Source: Prosthecobacter debontii (lineage in GTDB: Bacteria > Verrucomicrobiota > Verrucomicrobiia > Verrucomicrobiales > Verrucomicrobiaceae). From it: DNA of 64,000 nt. Location: NCBI RefSeq assembly GCF_900167535.1, contig NZ_FUYE01000002.1, positions 310,001 through 374,000 on the forward strand. Direction: 5' to 3'. Below are positions 32,380 to 41,740 of this stretch, piece by piece. Every line of letters begins with the position of its first letter. The stretch's first letter is position 1. A model generated the notes under the pieces. It was not told where the DNA came from and did no database searches. It was given only the letters and a program-made list of their open reading frames with translations. A program made the translations under genes and the position numbers.

Positions 32380-33540
32380 ATGCGCACCAAGCCCGCCGAC
32401 CAGACTCAGCTTCTCGCCGCTATTCTGCTCCAGCTCAGGGGGCAGCATGCGGTGTCACGCAGTGGTTTGGCCAAGTTGATGGGACTGTCGCCCTCCACCG
32501 TGGGTATCTATGTCGATCATCTCACTGCCATGGGTTATGTTCATGAGTCCGGCCTTGAGCAGGGTCCCATGGGTCGCCCCCAACGCAGGCTGCATCTCAA
32601 CGAAAATGTCGGTTGGTTCTGTGGGGTAGAGTTCAATGCGGAGCGAGTGCAGGCGGTGCGGGTGGACTTTGCTGGTCAGCAAAGAGCGGCCGTCGCGCGG
32701 CCGCTTCCTCACCGCGTGGATACACGCACCGTTCTGGATGAAATCGCAAGAGCCGTCAATGATCTCAGCCAGATTGGCAGCGGCGAGATGCTATCTCTGG
32801 GATTTGGGGTGCCCGGTTTAGTGTCCCCCACGGAAGGCATTGCGGTCCACTATTCCTTCATTCCCGATTGGCGTCGCATCCCCATCGTCCAAGACATGCG
32901 CGCCCGTTTTCCTGGCCGTGTCAATATTACCCTGGAAAACAACCTTCGCGCCATTGCTCTCGCTGAACGCTGGTTCGGAGGGGGGCGCCAGCTCGACGAC
33001 TATGTCATCCTGGGACCTCGTCGAGGCTTCGGCGTGGCCATCATGAAGAATGGGCAGCTGGTTCAAGGCGGGCATCATGCGGCTGGCGAGATTGGGCGCT
33101 GGCCTTGGCCTCTCGATTCTCGTGGTGCCGAAGTGCATGATGAACTCAGTGCACCTGCCGTTTGGCGACGCCTGACCCATTCGGCCCACCATGCGCCGCT
33201 GCCTAAAGACCTTCACACAGCTTTCCAAGCCTTTGCCACAGACGAGAGTGAGGTCTGGCACGAAATCGCCACTGACTTTGGTCGAGTGATGGGGCTGCTC
33301 CATCTGCTGCTAGATGCCAAGAGTTATTTTCTCCATGGTCCTCTCACCGCCTTAGGAGAGCGCTTTTGCCGGGAAATCGTCCGTCAGACGGTGAGATTAA
33401 ACCCGGCGCTCGCACAAATGCAGCCAACCATCGTTCCTTCAAGCTTAGGCGACGAAGCAGGAGCGCTAGGGGCTGCTTGTTTAGCCATGGAGGCATGGGT
33501 TCCAGATCTCAGTTTCACCAAAATCAGCCAGCCTGCATGA
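32380..33540 (+). CDS. ROK-family transcription regulator, second of a tandem pair
   Basis: 386 residues, the same order as the preceding protein: winged helix (RSGLAKLMGLSPSTVGIYVDHLTAMGYVHESGLEQGPMGRPQRRL), then ROK domain (LGFGVPGLVSPTEGIAVHYSFIPDW, ENNLRAIALAERWFGGGRQLDDYVILGPRRGFGVAIM). Again no zinc motif and no kinase phosphate loop. Matching blocks along the whole length show that the two genes are paralogues. Its stop overlaps the start of the XylR-type regulator as ATGA (33537-33540), so expression is coupled. Confidence 0.92.
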   Translation: MRTKPADQTQLLAAILLQLRGQHAVSRSGLAKLMGLSPSTVGIYVDHLTAMGYVHESGLEQGPMGRPQRRLHLNENVGWFCGVEFNAERVQAVRVDFAGQQRAAVARPLPHRVDTRTVLDEIARAVNDLSQIGSGEMLSLGFGVPGLVSPTEGIAVHYSFIPDWRRIPIVQDMRARFPGRVNITLENNLRAIALAERWFGGGRQLDDYVILGPRRGFGVAIMKNGQLVQGGHHAAGEIGRWPWPLDSRGAEVHDELSAPAVWRRLTHSAHHAPLPKDLHTAFQAFATDESEVWHEIATDFGRVMGLLHLLLDAKSYFLHGPLTALGERFCREIVRQTVRLNPALAQMQPTIVPSSLGDEAGALGAACLAMEAWVPDLSFTKISQPA

Positions 33541-34691
33541 CCACCAAGATCCTCCAGGTGGCGATGCTGGTGGACACATCTCGCTCTTACGGTCAAGACA
33601 TCGTCGCCGGAGTGAGGCGCTATGTGGCAGAGCATGGCCCTTGGTCACTCTATCTGGAACCTCGTGACCTACTTTCCAGTTATCCTGCTTGGCTGGAGCA
33701 ATGGCCTGGAGATGGCATCCTCGCCCGCACGGGTGATGCCGCCATGCTTCAGCGCCTTAAAGCCACCGGCTTGCCTGTCATCGAACTGCGTGACTCCTCT
33801 CCCGATCAGCCCTTCCCCTTCGTGGGCATGGACAACAGTGAGATCGGAGTGCGCGTGGCCGTGCATCTCCGCAGTCGCGGCTTTCAGCGTTTTGCCGCCT
33901 ATCTGGACCCAACGCTCGACTTCTTTCGGGAGAGGATTCAGCGTTTCACGGAAACCGTCTGTGCGGAGGGATTCGAATGCCCGGTGTTTGAAGCCTTTTC
34001 CACCAGTCAACGGCCGCGCTGGGATGAACATCAAAAAGCTCTTGGAGATTGGCTAGCCTCTTTAGAGAAGCCAGTGGGTGTCTTTGCCAGCAACGATCAG
34101 CTCGGCTTTTGGCTGCTCGATGCCGCTCGGCGGGCGGGAATCTCCGTGCCCGAAGAAGTCGCTGTGGTTGGGGCTGAAAATGACAAGCTCCTCTGTGAAA
34201 CGGCTTGGCCTCCACTTTCCAGCGTTCAACTCCGCGGACAAGCGGTTGGTTATACCGCCTCCAAGATGCTGCATGAGTGGATGCTCACAGGTCAGCGCCC
34301 TCCCCAGCGCACCTTGATCCCGGCCGGCGATTTTGTGATTCGCCAATCTTCCGATATCGTGGCGGTGGAAGATCCTCGGCTTGCCAGAGCCCTCACGTTT
34401 ATCCGCCAACATGCGACCGAGAACATCAGTGTGAATGATGTGGCGAGAGCTGCCGCTTTGTCTCGCAGTTCACTGGAGCGGCGCATGAAACAGCAAATCG
34501 GCCGTTCTCCAGGAGAAGAGATCAACCGCATCCGTTTTGGCCTTGTCGAGCGCTTACTCACTCAGACGGATCTCACTCTCGATGCCATTGCCGAACGCGC
34601 CGGCTTCACCCATCCGCAATACATGGCTGAAGCCTTCCGCAAACGTCATGACGAAACTCCTGGTCAATACCGCCAGCGCCGCAAAATCTGA
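33537..34691 (+). CDS. XylR-type AraC-family regulator with periplasmic-binding-like sensor
   Basis: 384 residues from the coupled ATG at 33537. Residues 1-270 resemble LacI-type sugar-binding sensor domains (MLVDTSRSYGQDIVAGVRRYVAEHGPW, VGVFASNDQLGFWLLDAARRAGISVPEEVAVVGAEND), followed by an AraC-type double helix-turn-helix (ARALTFIRQHATENISVNDVARAAALSRSSLERRMKQQIGRSP, LTLDAIAERAGFTHPQYMAEAFRKRHDETPGQYR). This is the build of E. coli XylR. It is commonly an activator of sugar-utilisation genes. The sulfatase gene follows 55 bases later. Confidence 0.95.
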   Translation: MTTKILQVAMLVDTSRSYGQDIVAGVRRYVAEHGPWSLYLEPRDLLSSYPAWLEQWPGDGILARTGDAAMLQRLKATGLPVIELRDSSPDQPFPFVGMDNSEIGVRVAVHLRSRGFQRFAAYLDPTLDFFRERIQRFTETVCAEGFECPVFEAFSTSQRPRWDEHQKALGDWLASLEKPVGVFASNDQLGFWLLDAARRAGISVPEEVAVVGAENDKLLCETAWPPLSSVQLRGQAVGYTASKMLHEWMLTGQRPPQRTLIPAGDFVIRQSSDIVAVEDPRLARALTFIRQHATENISVNDVARAAALSRSSLERRMKQQIGRSPGEEINRIRFGLVERLLTQTDLTLDAIAERAGFTHPQYMAEAFRKRHDETPGQYRQRRKI

Positions 34692-34746
34692 TAAACGGAA
34701 ACGCAAAGACTGAACGAGATGGCCCAGCCACGCAGTTTTCATAGGC

Positions 34747-36159
34747 ATGCGTTTCTTGATCCTTTTCTGGCTCCTATCACTGAGCATTTACGATCTTTCG
34801 GCACAGCCTAACATTGTTTACATTATCGCTGACGATCACACCTACCGAGATTTCGGTTTTATGGGAAGCCGTGAGGCTCAGACCCCTCATCTCGACAAAC
34901 TGGCATCCCAATCCGCTCGCTTCGTCAACGGCTACGTCACCACGAGTCTCTGCAGCCCCTCTCTCGGTGTGATGCTGACCGGCCGCTACCCTCATCAAAG
35001 CGGCCTCACCTACAATCACCCGCCCCCTGGCAACAGCGGTTTTAACAAAATGACATCGCGTGCCGAATACGAGCTGACACGAAGCCCGGCCTTCAATCTC
35101 ATTCGAAAGCAGCCCACCCTGCCCCGCACGCTTGGAGAGCTGCGTTATCGCTCGTTGCAGACGGGTAAATTTTGGGAGGGACATTTCTCCAACGCGGGTT
35201 TCACCGAAGGCATGACCCTGTTTCAGCCACGTCCAGGACAGGAATACGGAGGCAACCGTGTGCTGAAGGGAGGCGAACTCGCTGCCCATGGCAATGGCGA
35301 TCACGGCTTGCAGATTGGCCGCGAAACCATGCAGCCCATTGCGGACTTCTTGGATCGCCAAAAACCGGATCAGCCTTTTTTCATCTGGTATGCACCTTTT
35401 CTGCCGCACCAGCCCCACGACTCCCCTCAGCGTTACTATGATCTTTATCAGGGCAAAGGCATCCCAGAACATCGCATCCCTTACCTCGCCTCCGTGAGCC
35501 AGTTTGATGATACCGTCGGGCTATTGATGGAAATGATCGAGTCACGTGGGCTTGCCTCAAATACTTTGATCGTCTTCCTCTCTGACAACGGCTGGACACC
35601 CAGCACCCAGCGTGAGAAAAAGCGCCCCGTAGAATTCGCTCACACCGAAGAGAGCAAGTATTCACCGTTCGAAGACGGATTGCGCACCCCCATCCTTTTC
35701 CGTTGGGATGGCCACATCAAACCAGCCACGCATGAGCAACTCGTCAGCAGTGTGGATCTCCTGCCCACGGTTTTGGAAGCGATTGGTCACCCCGCAGCCA
35801 TCTCGAATCTCCCGGGCCATAGCCTATGGAAAGCGGCACTCGGCACCCCCACGCTCGAAGACAAGCCTGTGTATGGAGAGATCTATCCGGGCGACGCCAG
35901 TGCCTTGGGTCAGCCATCTCAAGACATTGCCTATCGTTGGGTCCGGCAAGGCGCTTTGAAACTGCTGATCCCGCATAGGCATCAGGGCAAACCTGCTTGG
36001 GGAAACTACCTGAACGAAGTCGCTCTCTACAACGTCGTGGAAGATCCCGAAGAAAAAAACAACCTCGCAGGCACTCACCCCGAAGAGGTCAAGCGCCTGC
36101 GGCAAATCCTGAATTCTTGGTGGAATCCGGGGGATGATTCGTCGGTCCCCCAACCCTGA
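34747..36159 (+). CDS. Sulfatase-family protein with altered signature (CSPSL)
   Basis: 470 residues. Signal peptide (MRFLILFWLLSLSIYDLSAQ), then the sulfatase fold: metal ligands DD at 29-30 (IIADDHTYRD), signature at 69-80, YAPFLPHQPHD, FLSDNGW, and EESKYSPFEDGLRTPILF. In active type I sulfatases the signature C/S-x-P-S-R is modified to formylglycine, and the Arg is strongly conserved. Here it reads CSPSLGVMLTGR: Cys69 is kept, but the Arg is Leu73. The change is confirmed in the bases (tgc agc ccc tct ctc). The enzyme may be inactive, a different hydrolase, or tolerant of the change. Sits after the XylR-type gene. Confidence 0.9.
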   Translation: MRFLILFWLLSLSIYDLSAQPNIVYIIADDHTYRDFGFMGSREAQTPHLDKLASQSARFVNGYVTTSLCSPSLGVMLTGRYPHQSGLTYNHPPPGNSGFNKMTSRAEYELTRSPAFNLIRKQPTLPRTLGELRYRSLQTGKFWEGHFSNAGFTEGMTLFQPRPGQEYGGNRVLKGGELAAHGNGDHGLQIGRETMQPIADFLDRQKPDQPFFIWYAPFLPHQPHDSPQRYYDLYQGKGIPEHRIPYLASVSQFDDTVGLLMEMIESRGLASNTLIVFLSDNGWTPSTQREKKRPVEFAHTEESKYSPFEDGLRTPILFRWDGHIKPATHEQLVSSVDLLPTVLEAIGHPAAISNLPGHSLWKAALGTPTLEDKPVYGEIYPGDASALGQPSQDIAYRWVRQGALKLLIPHRHQGKPAWGNYLNEVALYNVVEDPEEKNNLAGTHPEEVKRLRQILNSWWNPGDDSSVPQP

Positions 36160-36161
36160 AG

Positions 36162-37400
36162 TCAGGGCTGGAACTGGACCGTCGTGGTCACCATGGCTCC
36201 CCGCTCATCGGTGAGAGAGACGAACCAAGTGTTCGCTTCTGCGGGTGGCTGAGGAGCAGTCACCTTGCCTTCGGATACGGTCGCTTCCAGGCTTTGCCAA
36301 TTCCGTTTCGATCTCAAATCTCCATCTGTGGTGTAATGAAGCTGGGCACTTTTAATCGGTGAGCTGGAAGAATAGCTAACCACCACCTGTTCTCCTACCC
36401 GTTCAGGTTTGCCTGGAACTGCAAGAGGCACCCCGCCGCGACACTTGGAGTCAATGAATAATCCGATCTCCTTGGGAGCCCAGCCCGGAGGGTGTCCGTG
36501 AGACATCTTCACCTGGATACGAATCTGCTTCTCGCCCGGCACCGCATTGAAACTCTTCATGTAACTATCCAGCGGGTAATGAATGTCATTGGTCCCATTC
36601 ACAAAAAGGATGGGAACCTGACAACGCGGCAGAAGGCTGGAAGGATCGTATTCCCGAATCCAGTCCGCACGACGGTCTCCCAGCTTATCGATCGCAGGCT
36701 TTTGCACCGATTCGCCTTCAAACAAAAATCCACAGCCATACACAGGCACTGCCGCTTTAAAACGATCATCCAACGAAGCGACGAGGCAAGTCGTATAGCC
36801 TCCCCAACTGATACCGGTCACTGCGGTGTGATCCGCCTCCACTTCAGGGAAAGAGCGCAAGAGGGAATGCGCGCGGATGACACTCGCAGCGGCGTGGAAA
36901 GGCCAGTCATCCGACGTAGTGCCGCCTATGCTATCAAACTTCTCCTCATGTCCATGAAAGGGCCCACCCTTAGCCAATCGAGTGCGCAGTTTAGAATCCG
37001 ACTGATGTCCTGTCGGCGCTCCCGTCTTCGCATCATAGACAGGTTCAGGAGGGCGAGATCCTGCTAAATCCATCGCGATCGCCGCATAGCCACGCTTAGC
37101 CCATAAGTAGGCCCAATCTGCGAACGCAGTGCCTCCGCCCCCGTGAATCAAAACCACCCCAGGAAACTTCGTGCCAGGTTTGGCCTCTCTCAGAGTGATC
37201 GGAGAGGCATAAAACGCAAAAACCTCCGTCGGGTTCCCCTCGAATTCCTCCCCTTCATACAAGAGCGATTGCACCGGGGCCTTTTGATCCAACCACTGCA
37301 TCTTGGGAGCTTGTTTGAGCTTGTCCAGATTCCATGGACCCACCTGTTCTGCCGAGGCGAGGGTGAGAGTAGCGAAGAAGAAGGTGCATAGCAATTTCAT
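36162..37400 (-). CDS. Secreted alpha/beta hydrolase (esterase/dienelactone-hydrolase-like)
   Basis: 412 residues from the ATG at 37400 with a signal peptide (MKLLCTFFFATLTLASAEQ). Oxyanion-type motif VVLIHGGGGTAF, nucleophile GISWGG (Ser in TGISWGGYTT), acid region LFVNGTNDIHYPLDSY and a later His (VKMSHGHPPGWAP). Fits acetyl-xylan-esterase or related carbohydrate-deacetylating enzymes; a C-terminal beta-rich domain follows (about 330-412). It converges with the sulfatase, two bases from its stop. Substrate unknown. Confidence 0.87.
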   Translation of the reverse strand: MKLLCTFFFATLTLASAEQVGPWNLDKLKQAPKMQWLDQKAPVQSLLYEGEEFEGNPTEVFAFYASPITLREAKPGTKFPGVVLIHGGGGTAFADWAYLWAKRGYAAIAMDLAGSRPPEPVYDAKTGAPTGHQSDSKLRTRLAKGGPFHGHEEKFDSIGGTTSDDWPFHAAASVIRAHSLLRSFPEVEADHTAVTGISWGGYTTCLVASLDDRFKAAVPVYGCGFLFEGESVQKPAIDKLGDRRADWIREYDPSSLLPRCQVPILFVNGTNDIHYPLDSYMKSFNAVPGEKQIRIQVKMSHGHPPGWAPKEIGLFIDSKCRGGVPLAVPGKPERVGEQVVVSYSSSSPIKSAQLHYTTDGDLRSKRNWQSLEATVSEGKVTAPQPPAEANTWFVSLTDERGAMVTTTVQFQP

Positions 37401-37527
37401 GACAAGAGACGCTTCATAACGCGCCTTAAGCCTGCAAGCTTCGCAAATTCCGCCACACAGAAAAAGTCTGTTACCGATTTTCACCGTCCCGCGTTTGGCC
37501 AGGAGTCAGGCATTTTTCCTCACACCT

Positions 37528-38058
37528 ATGCTCTTCTCCACCGTCTTGATGTGGTTGCTCATCGCAGCCGGTTTTGTGATCGCCCTCCCAGCATTATGGC
37601 TACTCGCTCATGGCCTATGGCCCGAAGCGGCCCAACGTCACAAAGAAGCTGCTCGACGGGGTCTTCTGAAATGTTTCCTGCTCGGACTCGCTCCCTTGCT
37701 GGGCAATGTCGTTCTCATCACTCTCTTGTCGAAGCTGCCTAAAATGGGAGCTTTTGCTGTGCTCACAGGTGGTCTCCTCATCGCTTGGGGATTCTCAGGG
37801 GCCGGAGGCATTGCCTCGCTCTTGGGAGAACGCCTGTGGCCGACGCAGGAGCCTTGGCGGCAGACGAAACAGGGCGGCTTGGTTTTGATCCTCTGTGCGT
37901 TGTTGCCCGTCGTCGGCTGGGTCGTCCTCCTTCCCACCATCGCCATCGCCGGTTGGGGCATTGTCATCCGCTCCTGGTTCATCACGGCCCCGCAGTTGGC
38001 CCCCGCTCCCGCCAGTGCCGCTGAATCACTTTCCACTGAACCTCTGCCATCACGATGA
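37528..38058 (+). CDS. Multi-pass membrane protein, hypothetical
   Basis: 176 residues from the ATG at 37528 with four or five hydrophobic helices (LFSTVLMWLLIAAGFVIALPALWLL, LGLAPLLGNVVLITLL, AFAVLTGGLLIAWGF, GLVLILCALLPVVGWVVLL). No family is recognised. Its TGA overlaps the ATG of the DUF1800 gene (ATGA, 38055-38058), so it belongs to the same operon as the DUF1800/DUF1501 pair. Confidence 0.72.
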   Translation: MLFSTVLMWLLIAAGFVIALPALWLLAHGLWPEAAQRHKEAARRGLLKCFLLGLAPLLGNVVLITLLSKLPKMGAFAVLTGGLLIAWGFSGAGGIASLLGERLWPTQEPWRQTKQGGLVLILCALLPVVGWVVLLPTIAIAGWGIVIRSWFITAPQLAPAPASAAESLSTEPLPSR

Positions 38059-39551
38059 AACTGGGCCGCCGCGACTTGCTCAAATCTGCCGCCCTTGCGA
38101 GTGGCGGAGCTTCCTTAACCGGATGCGAACGTCTCACGACCGTCGTCAATCGAAAGTGGCTAGGGGAAGATGTGCCTGAAAAGCTAGTCGCGCCGGAGAA
38201 TGCCGAGATTGACCCCGACTTTCATCTGCTTTCACGGGCCGCTTTTGGACCTTGGCCAGGTGACTTGAACCGCCTAAAAAACATGGGGCGCCAGGCTTGG
38301 ATCGAAGAACAACTCCAGCCCGACTCGATCACGGACACAGCCTGCGACCTGAGAGCCGAACGCTTCGAATCCCTCTACTTCAGCGCCGGGGATGCGTATG
38401 AATTCCGTAAACCAGTCCTGCGAGACGAACTAACACGTCACGCTTTGCTACGTGCCATTTACAGCCGTCGCCAACTTTACGAAGTGATGGTGGAGTTTTG
38501 GACCGACCATCTCAACATAGACCTCGAAAAAGGAGACTGCATTTACCTGAAACCCAGCGATGATCGAGACGTCATCCGTAAACATGCGCTAGGCCGCTTC
38601 AGCGACCTCATCCGAGCTTCAGCGAAGTCTCCGGCGATGCTCGTTTACTTGGATGGCCGCACGAACAAAGTGCGCCGTGGCACTCAAGATCAGCCTAACG
38701 AAAATTATGCTCGGGAACTGATGGAACTCCACACCTTGGGTGTACATGGCGGTTACACCCAGGAAGATGTGCGTGAAGCCGCACGCTGTCTCACCGGTTG
38801 GACCTTTGACATCAAACGACTTTTCGCTCTCGATCAAAGCAGCGCCTATTTCCGCAAGGACTGGCATGATGACGGTGAGAAAAAGGTGCTCGGCCATGTC
38901 ATCGCAGCCAGAGGAGGGCCTCAAGACTTAGATGCGCTCATCGACATCGTTTGCGCCCATCCGAGCACGGCTCGTTACATCGCTCAAAAACTTTGCCGCC
39001 GATTCGTGAGTTTGACGCCTCCTGAGTCGCTGGTGGATAAAGTGCGTGACGAATTCATTCGCACCCAAGGAGACATCCGCAGCCTGCTCCGAGTCATCCT
39101 TCAGTCGGAAGAATTCATGGCCAGCGGCGGTCAACTCATCAAAAGACCTTTCAAATTCATGGTTTCAGCGCTGCGAGCCCTCGCCGCTGATACCCAGGCC
39201 GAGAAACCCATTCTCGAACCGCTCCAACGCATGGGCCACGGACTCTTCCAGTATCCCACGGCCGACGGTTATCCCGATGATGATCTACCTTGGATGGGCA
39301 CGCTCATGTGGCGCTGGAATCTGGCTCTAGCCCTGACGGCTAACCGGCAACCCGGTGCAACAGTGGATCTCAAACCCTTAAGCCGAGCCTTGACTCAGGC
39401 TGACAGTCCCTTGTCCCCCCAAAAGTGGTTCGCGCATTTCGTCGGCCGCAGTCCTACGTCAGCCGAATCGTCTGCGATCGGGTCGGCCGAAACCAGCTTG
39501 CCAACCACCATCGGCCTGATTCTCGCAAGTCCAGCCTTCCAACGCTGCTGA
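38055..39551 (+). CDS. DUF1800 protein, Tat-exported lipoprotein-like
   Basis: 498 residues. N-terminal RRDLLKSAALASGGASLTGCERL combines a Tat motif with a lipobox-like LTGC. Typical DUF1800 blocks: LLSRAAFGPWPGDLNRLKNMGRQAWIEEQL, MVEFWTDHLNI, SPAMLVYLDGRTN, NENYARELMELHTLGVHGGYTQEDVREAARCLTGW, IAQKLCRRFV. DUF1800 proteins of unknown activity are nearly always paired with DUF1501, as here. Coupled to the upstream membrane gene. Confidence 0.93.
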   Translation: MKLGRRDLLKSAALASGGASLTGCERLTTVVNRKWLGEDVPEKLVAPENAEIDPDFHLLSRAAFGPWPGDLNRLKNMGRQAWIEEQLQPDSITDTACDLRAERFESLYFSAGDAYEFRKPVLRDELTRHALLRAIYSRRQLYEVMVEFWTDHLNIDLEKGDCIYLKPSDDRDVIRKHALGRFSDLIRASAKSPAMLVYLDGRTNKVRRGTQDQPNENYARELMELHTLGVHGGYTQEDVREAARCLTGWTFDIKRLFALDQSSAYFRKDWHDDGEKKVLGHVIAARGGPQDLDALIDIVCAHPSTARYIAQKLCRRFVSLTPPESLVDKVRDEFIRTQGDIRSLLRVILQSEEFMASGGQLIKRPFKFMVSALRALAADTQAEKPILEPLQRMGHGLFQYPTADGYPDDDLPWMGTLMWRWNLALALTANRQPGATVDLKPLSRALTQADSPLSPQKWFAHFVGRSPTSAESSAIGSAETSLPTTIGLILASPAFQRC

Positions 39552-39556
39552 CTCTC

Positions 39557-40789
39557 ATGTCCTCCCTCACCCGACGCGCCCTGTTATCCAAACTCGCTTT
39601 TGCCGTCTCTGCTTCAAAGATGGAGGAGGAGAGCCATACTCTGATCCATGTCTTCCTCCGAGGGGGTGCAGACACGCTCAATCTGTGGGTTCCTTATGCG
39701 GATGACCGCTACTACCACCTACGCCCGTCATTGGCTATCAAAGCTCCAGGAACCGGTTCTGAATGCGCCATTCGTGTGAACGAACACTACGGCCTTCACC
39801 CGGCTATGAAACCGCTGGAGGCCGCATTCAAAGAAGGCAGGCTGGGCGCCGTGCAATCCGTGGGCGCGGATAACACCAGCGGCTCTCATTTTGAATGCCA
39901 GGACCAGATGGAACATGGAGACTCCATGCTAGGCATTCCTGCAGGAGGAGGCTGGCTGGGGCGTTTTCTCAGACTCCAGCCGACCATCTCTGCTTCGCCG
40001 CTTTCCGCCATCGCCATCGGCACCACCTTGCCGGAATCCCTGAGAGGCGCTCCTTCCGCCAGTGTGCTGGAACACATTGAGGATATCAGCATCCGCACGC
40101 CCGCTGGCAAAAATGAACCGGTCATCACGGCGTTAAATCAACTCTACGGAGCTGACGTGAGTTTGTTAGGCCAGCGGGGTATCGAGACATTGACTCTGTT
40201 TCGTCGTGTGGCCTCCTTGCAGCATGGCAATGATACCCCCGCTTATGGGGCAGACTATCCCAAATCGCCCTTCGGCAGCGGGCTACGTGAAATTGCCCGG
40301 CTGGTGAAAGCTCGATTGGGACTAAAGATTGCCTGCATTGATCTAGGCGGCTGGGACACGCATTTTTTTCAAGGCAACAGCAGCGGCCAGCAAGCCGAAC
40401 AAATTCAAATTCTGGCCCAAGGCCTCGCAGCTTTAGAACTGGATTTAAAAGATCACCGTTCCCGCTACACCGTCATGATTACGACCGAATTCGGGCGGCG
40501 AGTTTATGAGAATGCTTCGTTAGGCACCGATCACGGGCGTGGTTTTGCTTTGATGGCATTGGGTGACCGTGTGCATGGCGGGCACGTCCTTGGAGACTGG
40601 CCCATCCAAGCTGATGATGATGTCAATCTTAACACACCAGGCCCGGGTGGACTGGTGATGGAAACCGATTATCGGCACGTGTTCGCGGAGGTCTTGCGTG
40701 GCAGCCTCGGCCTGGACCATGAGCAGGAGCATCGCCTCTTTCCTAACTTCAAGGCCAAGCCCATCGGCCTTATGAAGGCCACCACATGA
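39557..40789 (+). CDS. DUF1501 protein paired with DUF1800
   Basis: 410 residues from the ATG at 39557, six bases after the DUF1800 stop. N-terminal TRRALLSKLAFAVSAS is a weak Tat-type signal. Family blocks: IHVFLRGGADTLNLWVPYAD, HYGLHPAMKPLEAAFKEGRLGAVQSVG, DLGGWDTHFFQG, and TTEFGRRVYENASLGTDHGRG at the C-terminal third. It differs from the copy at 822-2261, which pairs with DUF1553. Converges on gspK six bases beyond. Confidence 0.92.
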   Translation: MSSLTRRALLSKLAFAVSASKMEEESHTLIHVFLRGGADTLNLWVPYADDRYYHLRPSLAIKAPGTGSECAIRVNEHYGLHPAMKPLEAAFKEGRLGAVQSVGADNTSGSHFECQDQMEHGDSMLGIPAGGGWLGRFLRLQPTISASPLSAIAIGTTLPESLRGAPSASVLEHIEDISIRTPAGKNEPVITALNQLYGADVSLLGQRGIETLTLFRRVASLQHGNDTPAYGADYPKSPFGSGLREIARLVKARLGLKIACIDLGGWDTHFFQGNSSGQQAEQIQILAQGLAALELDLKDHRSRYTVMITTEFGRRVYENASLGTDHGRGFALMALGDRVHGGHVLGDWPIQADDDVNLNTPGPGGLVMETDYRHVFAEVLRGSLGLDHEQEHRLFPNFKAKPIGLMKATT

Positions 40790-40795
40790 GGCAGT

Positions 40796-41740
40796 TCAAC
40801 GTTCTCCCATCCAGAGAATTGCCGTCGTTCCCTGCCCGATCGCTCCGCGCACAACGGCGGCCGTCTGGCGCTGTAAATCTCCCACCTGCACTTTGACCAA
40901 AATTCTCCGAGTGCTGCTCTGCACCGATAGAATCGAAGCCATCACCTGGGGGTCTCCAGGTATGCCCAAGATGGCGAGAGCACTCTGCAAGTCAGGCATC
41001 GGGTTATCATCCTCAGTGTTCAGAATGCCATCCCGACCGACACGCTGAGCCCGCAGATTCTGAGCGAAGCGAATATCGGCCCCCGTCACCGCAGCCACGA
41101 TCTCGGGCTCAGCTTCGTTCACATCCAAAGTGCCACTGGCGTAAACGCTGAACCAATTGCGCCAATTAGGATAAAGCTCTTCCACAAGTTCCATGCCACT
41201 GACCATGGCCATCTCTTCAATGGATCGAAAGGGGCGATTGAAGGGCATCCCAGTGCGTCCATACAACTTACTTTCACCCCCTTGGACGCGACTAAAGTCA
41301 TCGGTATCCACCCAGTCTAACAGCCGATCAATCAAGATATTGGCTTGTTGAACATTGAGCCCCCAATAAAGAAAAATGCGGCGCAAAGTCTCTCGATCCT
41401 CCCGCTGCAAAAGTACATTCGGATTGAGCATCCCATCCTCCCCGGTCATCTCCACAATGAAACCTTCATCCTCGGCCACCCGACGCCGCAGTAACGGATC
41501 ATCAGGCTTAATGTCCGGGTTCATGGCAATCGCCAACCCAGCTTCAGCAAGCATCCGAGCGCGAAAAACTTGACGCTTCACCGCAGCCAGTTCCACATCT
41601 TGCATCAGCAGCATGGAGGTTGCCGCGACCAGGCCAATCAATAGAGCAATGACCCATAGCACAGCCAAAAGTGCAGCCCCCCGCTCACCCATACGGCGAG
41701 AAGACGGCTGAAGGCTAGGTTGGGTTAGAGACATCATCAC
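40796..41740 (-). CDS. gspK: General secretion pathway protein K (GspK-like)
   Basis: 314 residues. N-terminal pseudopilin signal ERGAALLAVLWVIALLIGLVAATSMLL without the Glu at +5, as usual for GspK. The periplasmic part has TGEDGMLNPNVLL (GxINLN-like) and repeats of helix-hairpin-helix type with LLDWVDTDDF, typical of GspK which caps the pseudopilus. Last gene of a minus-strand gspF-G-H-I-J-K cluster; the start abuts the GspJ stop. Confidence 0.9.
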   Translation of the reverse strand: MMMSLTQPSLQPSSRRMGERGAALLAVLWVIALLIGLVAATSMLLMQDVELAAVKRQVFRARMLAEAGLAIAMNPDIKPDDPLLRRRVAEDEGFIVEMTGEDGMLNPNVLLQREDRETLRRIFLYWGLNVQQANILIDRLLDWVDTDDFSRVQGGESKLYGRTGMPFNRPFRSIEEMAMVSGMELVEELYPNWRNWFSVYASGTLDVNEAEPEIVAAVTGADIRFAQNLRAQRVGRDGILNTEDDNPMPDLQSALAILGIPGDPQVMASILSVQSSTRRILVKVQVGDLQRQTAAVVRGAIGQGTTAILWMGER

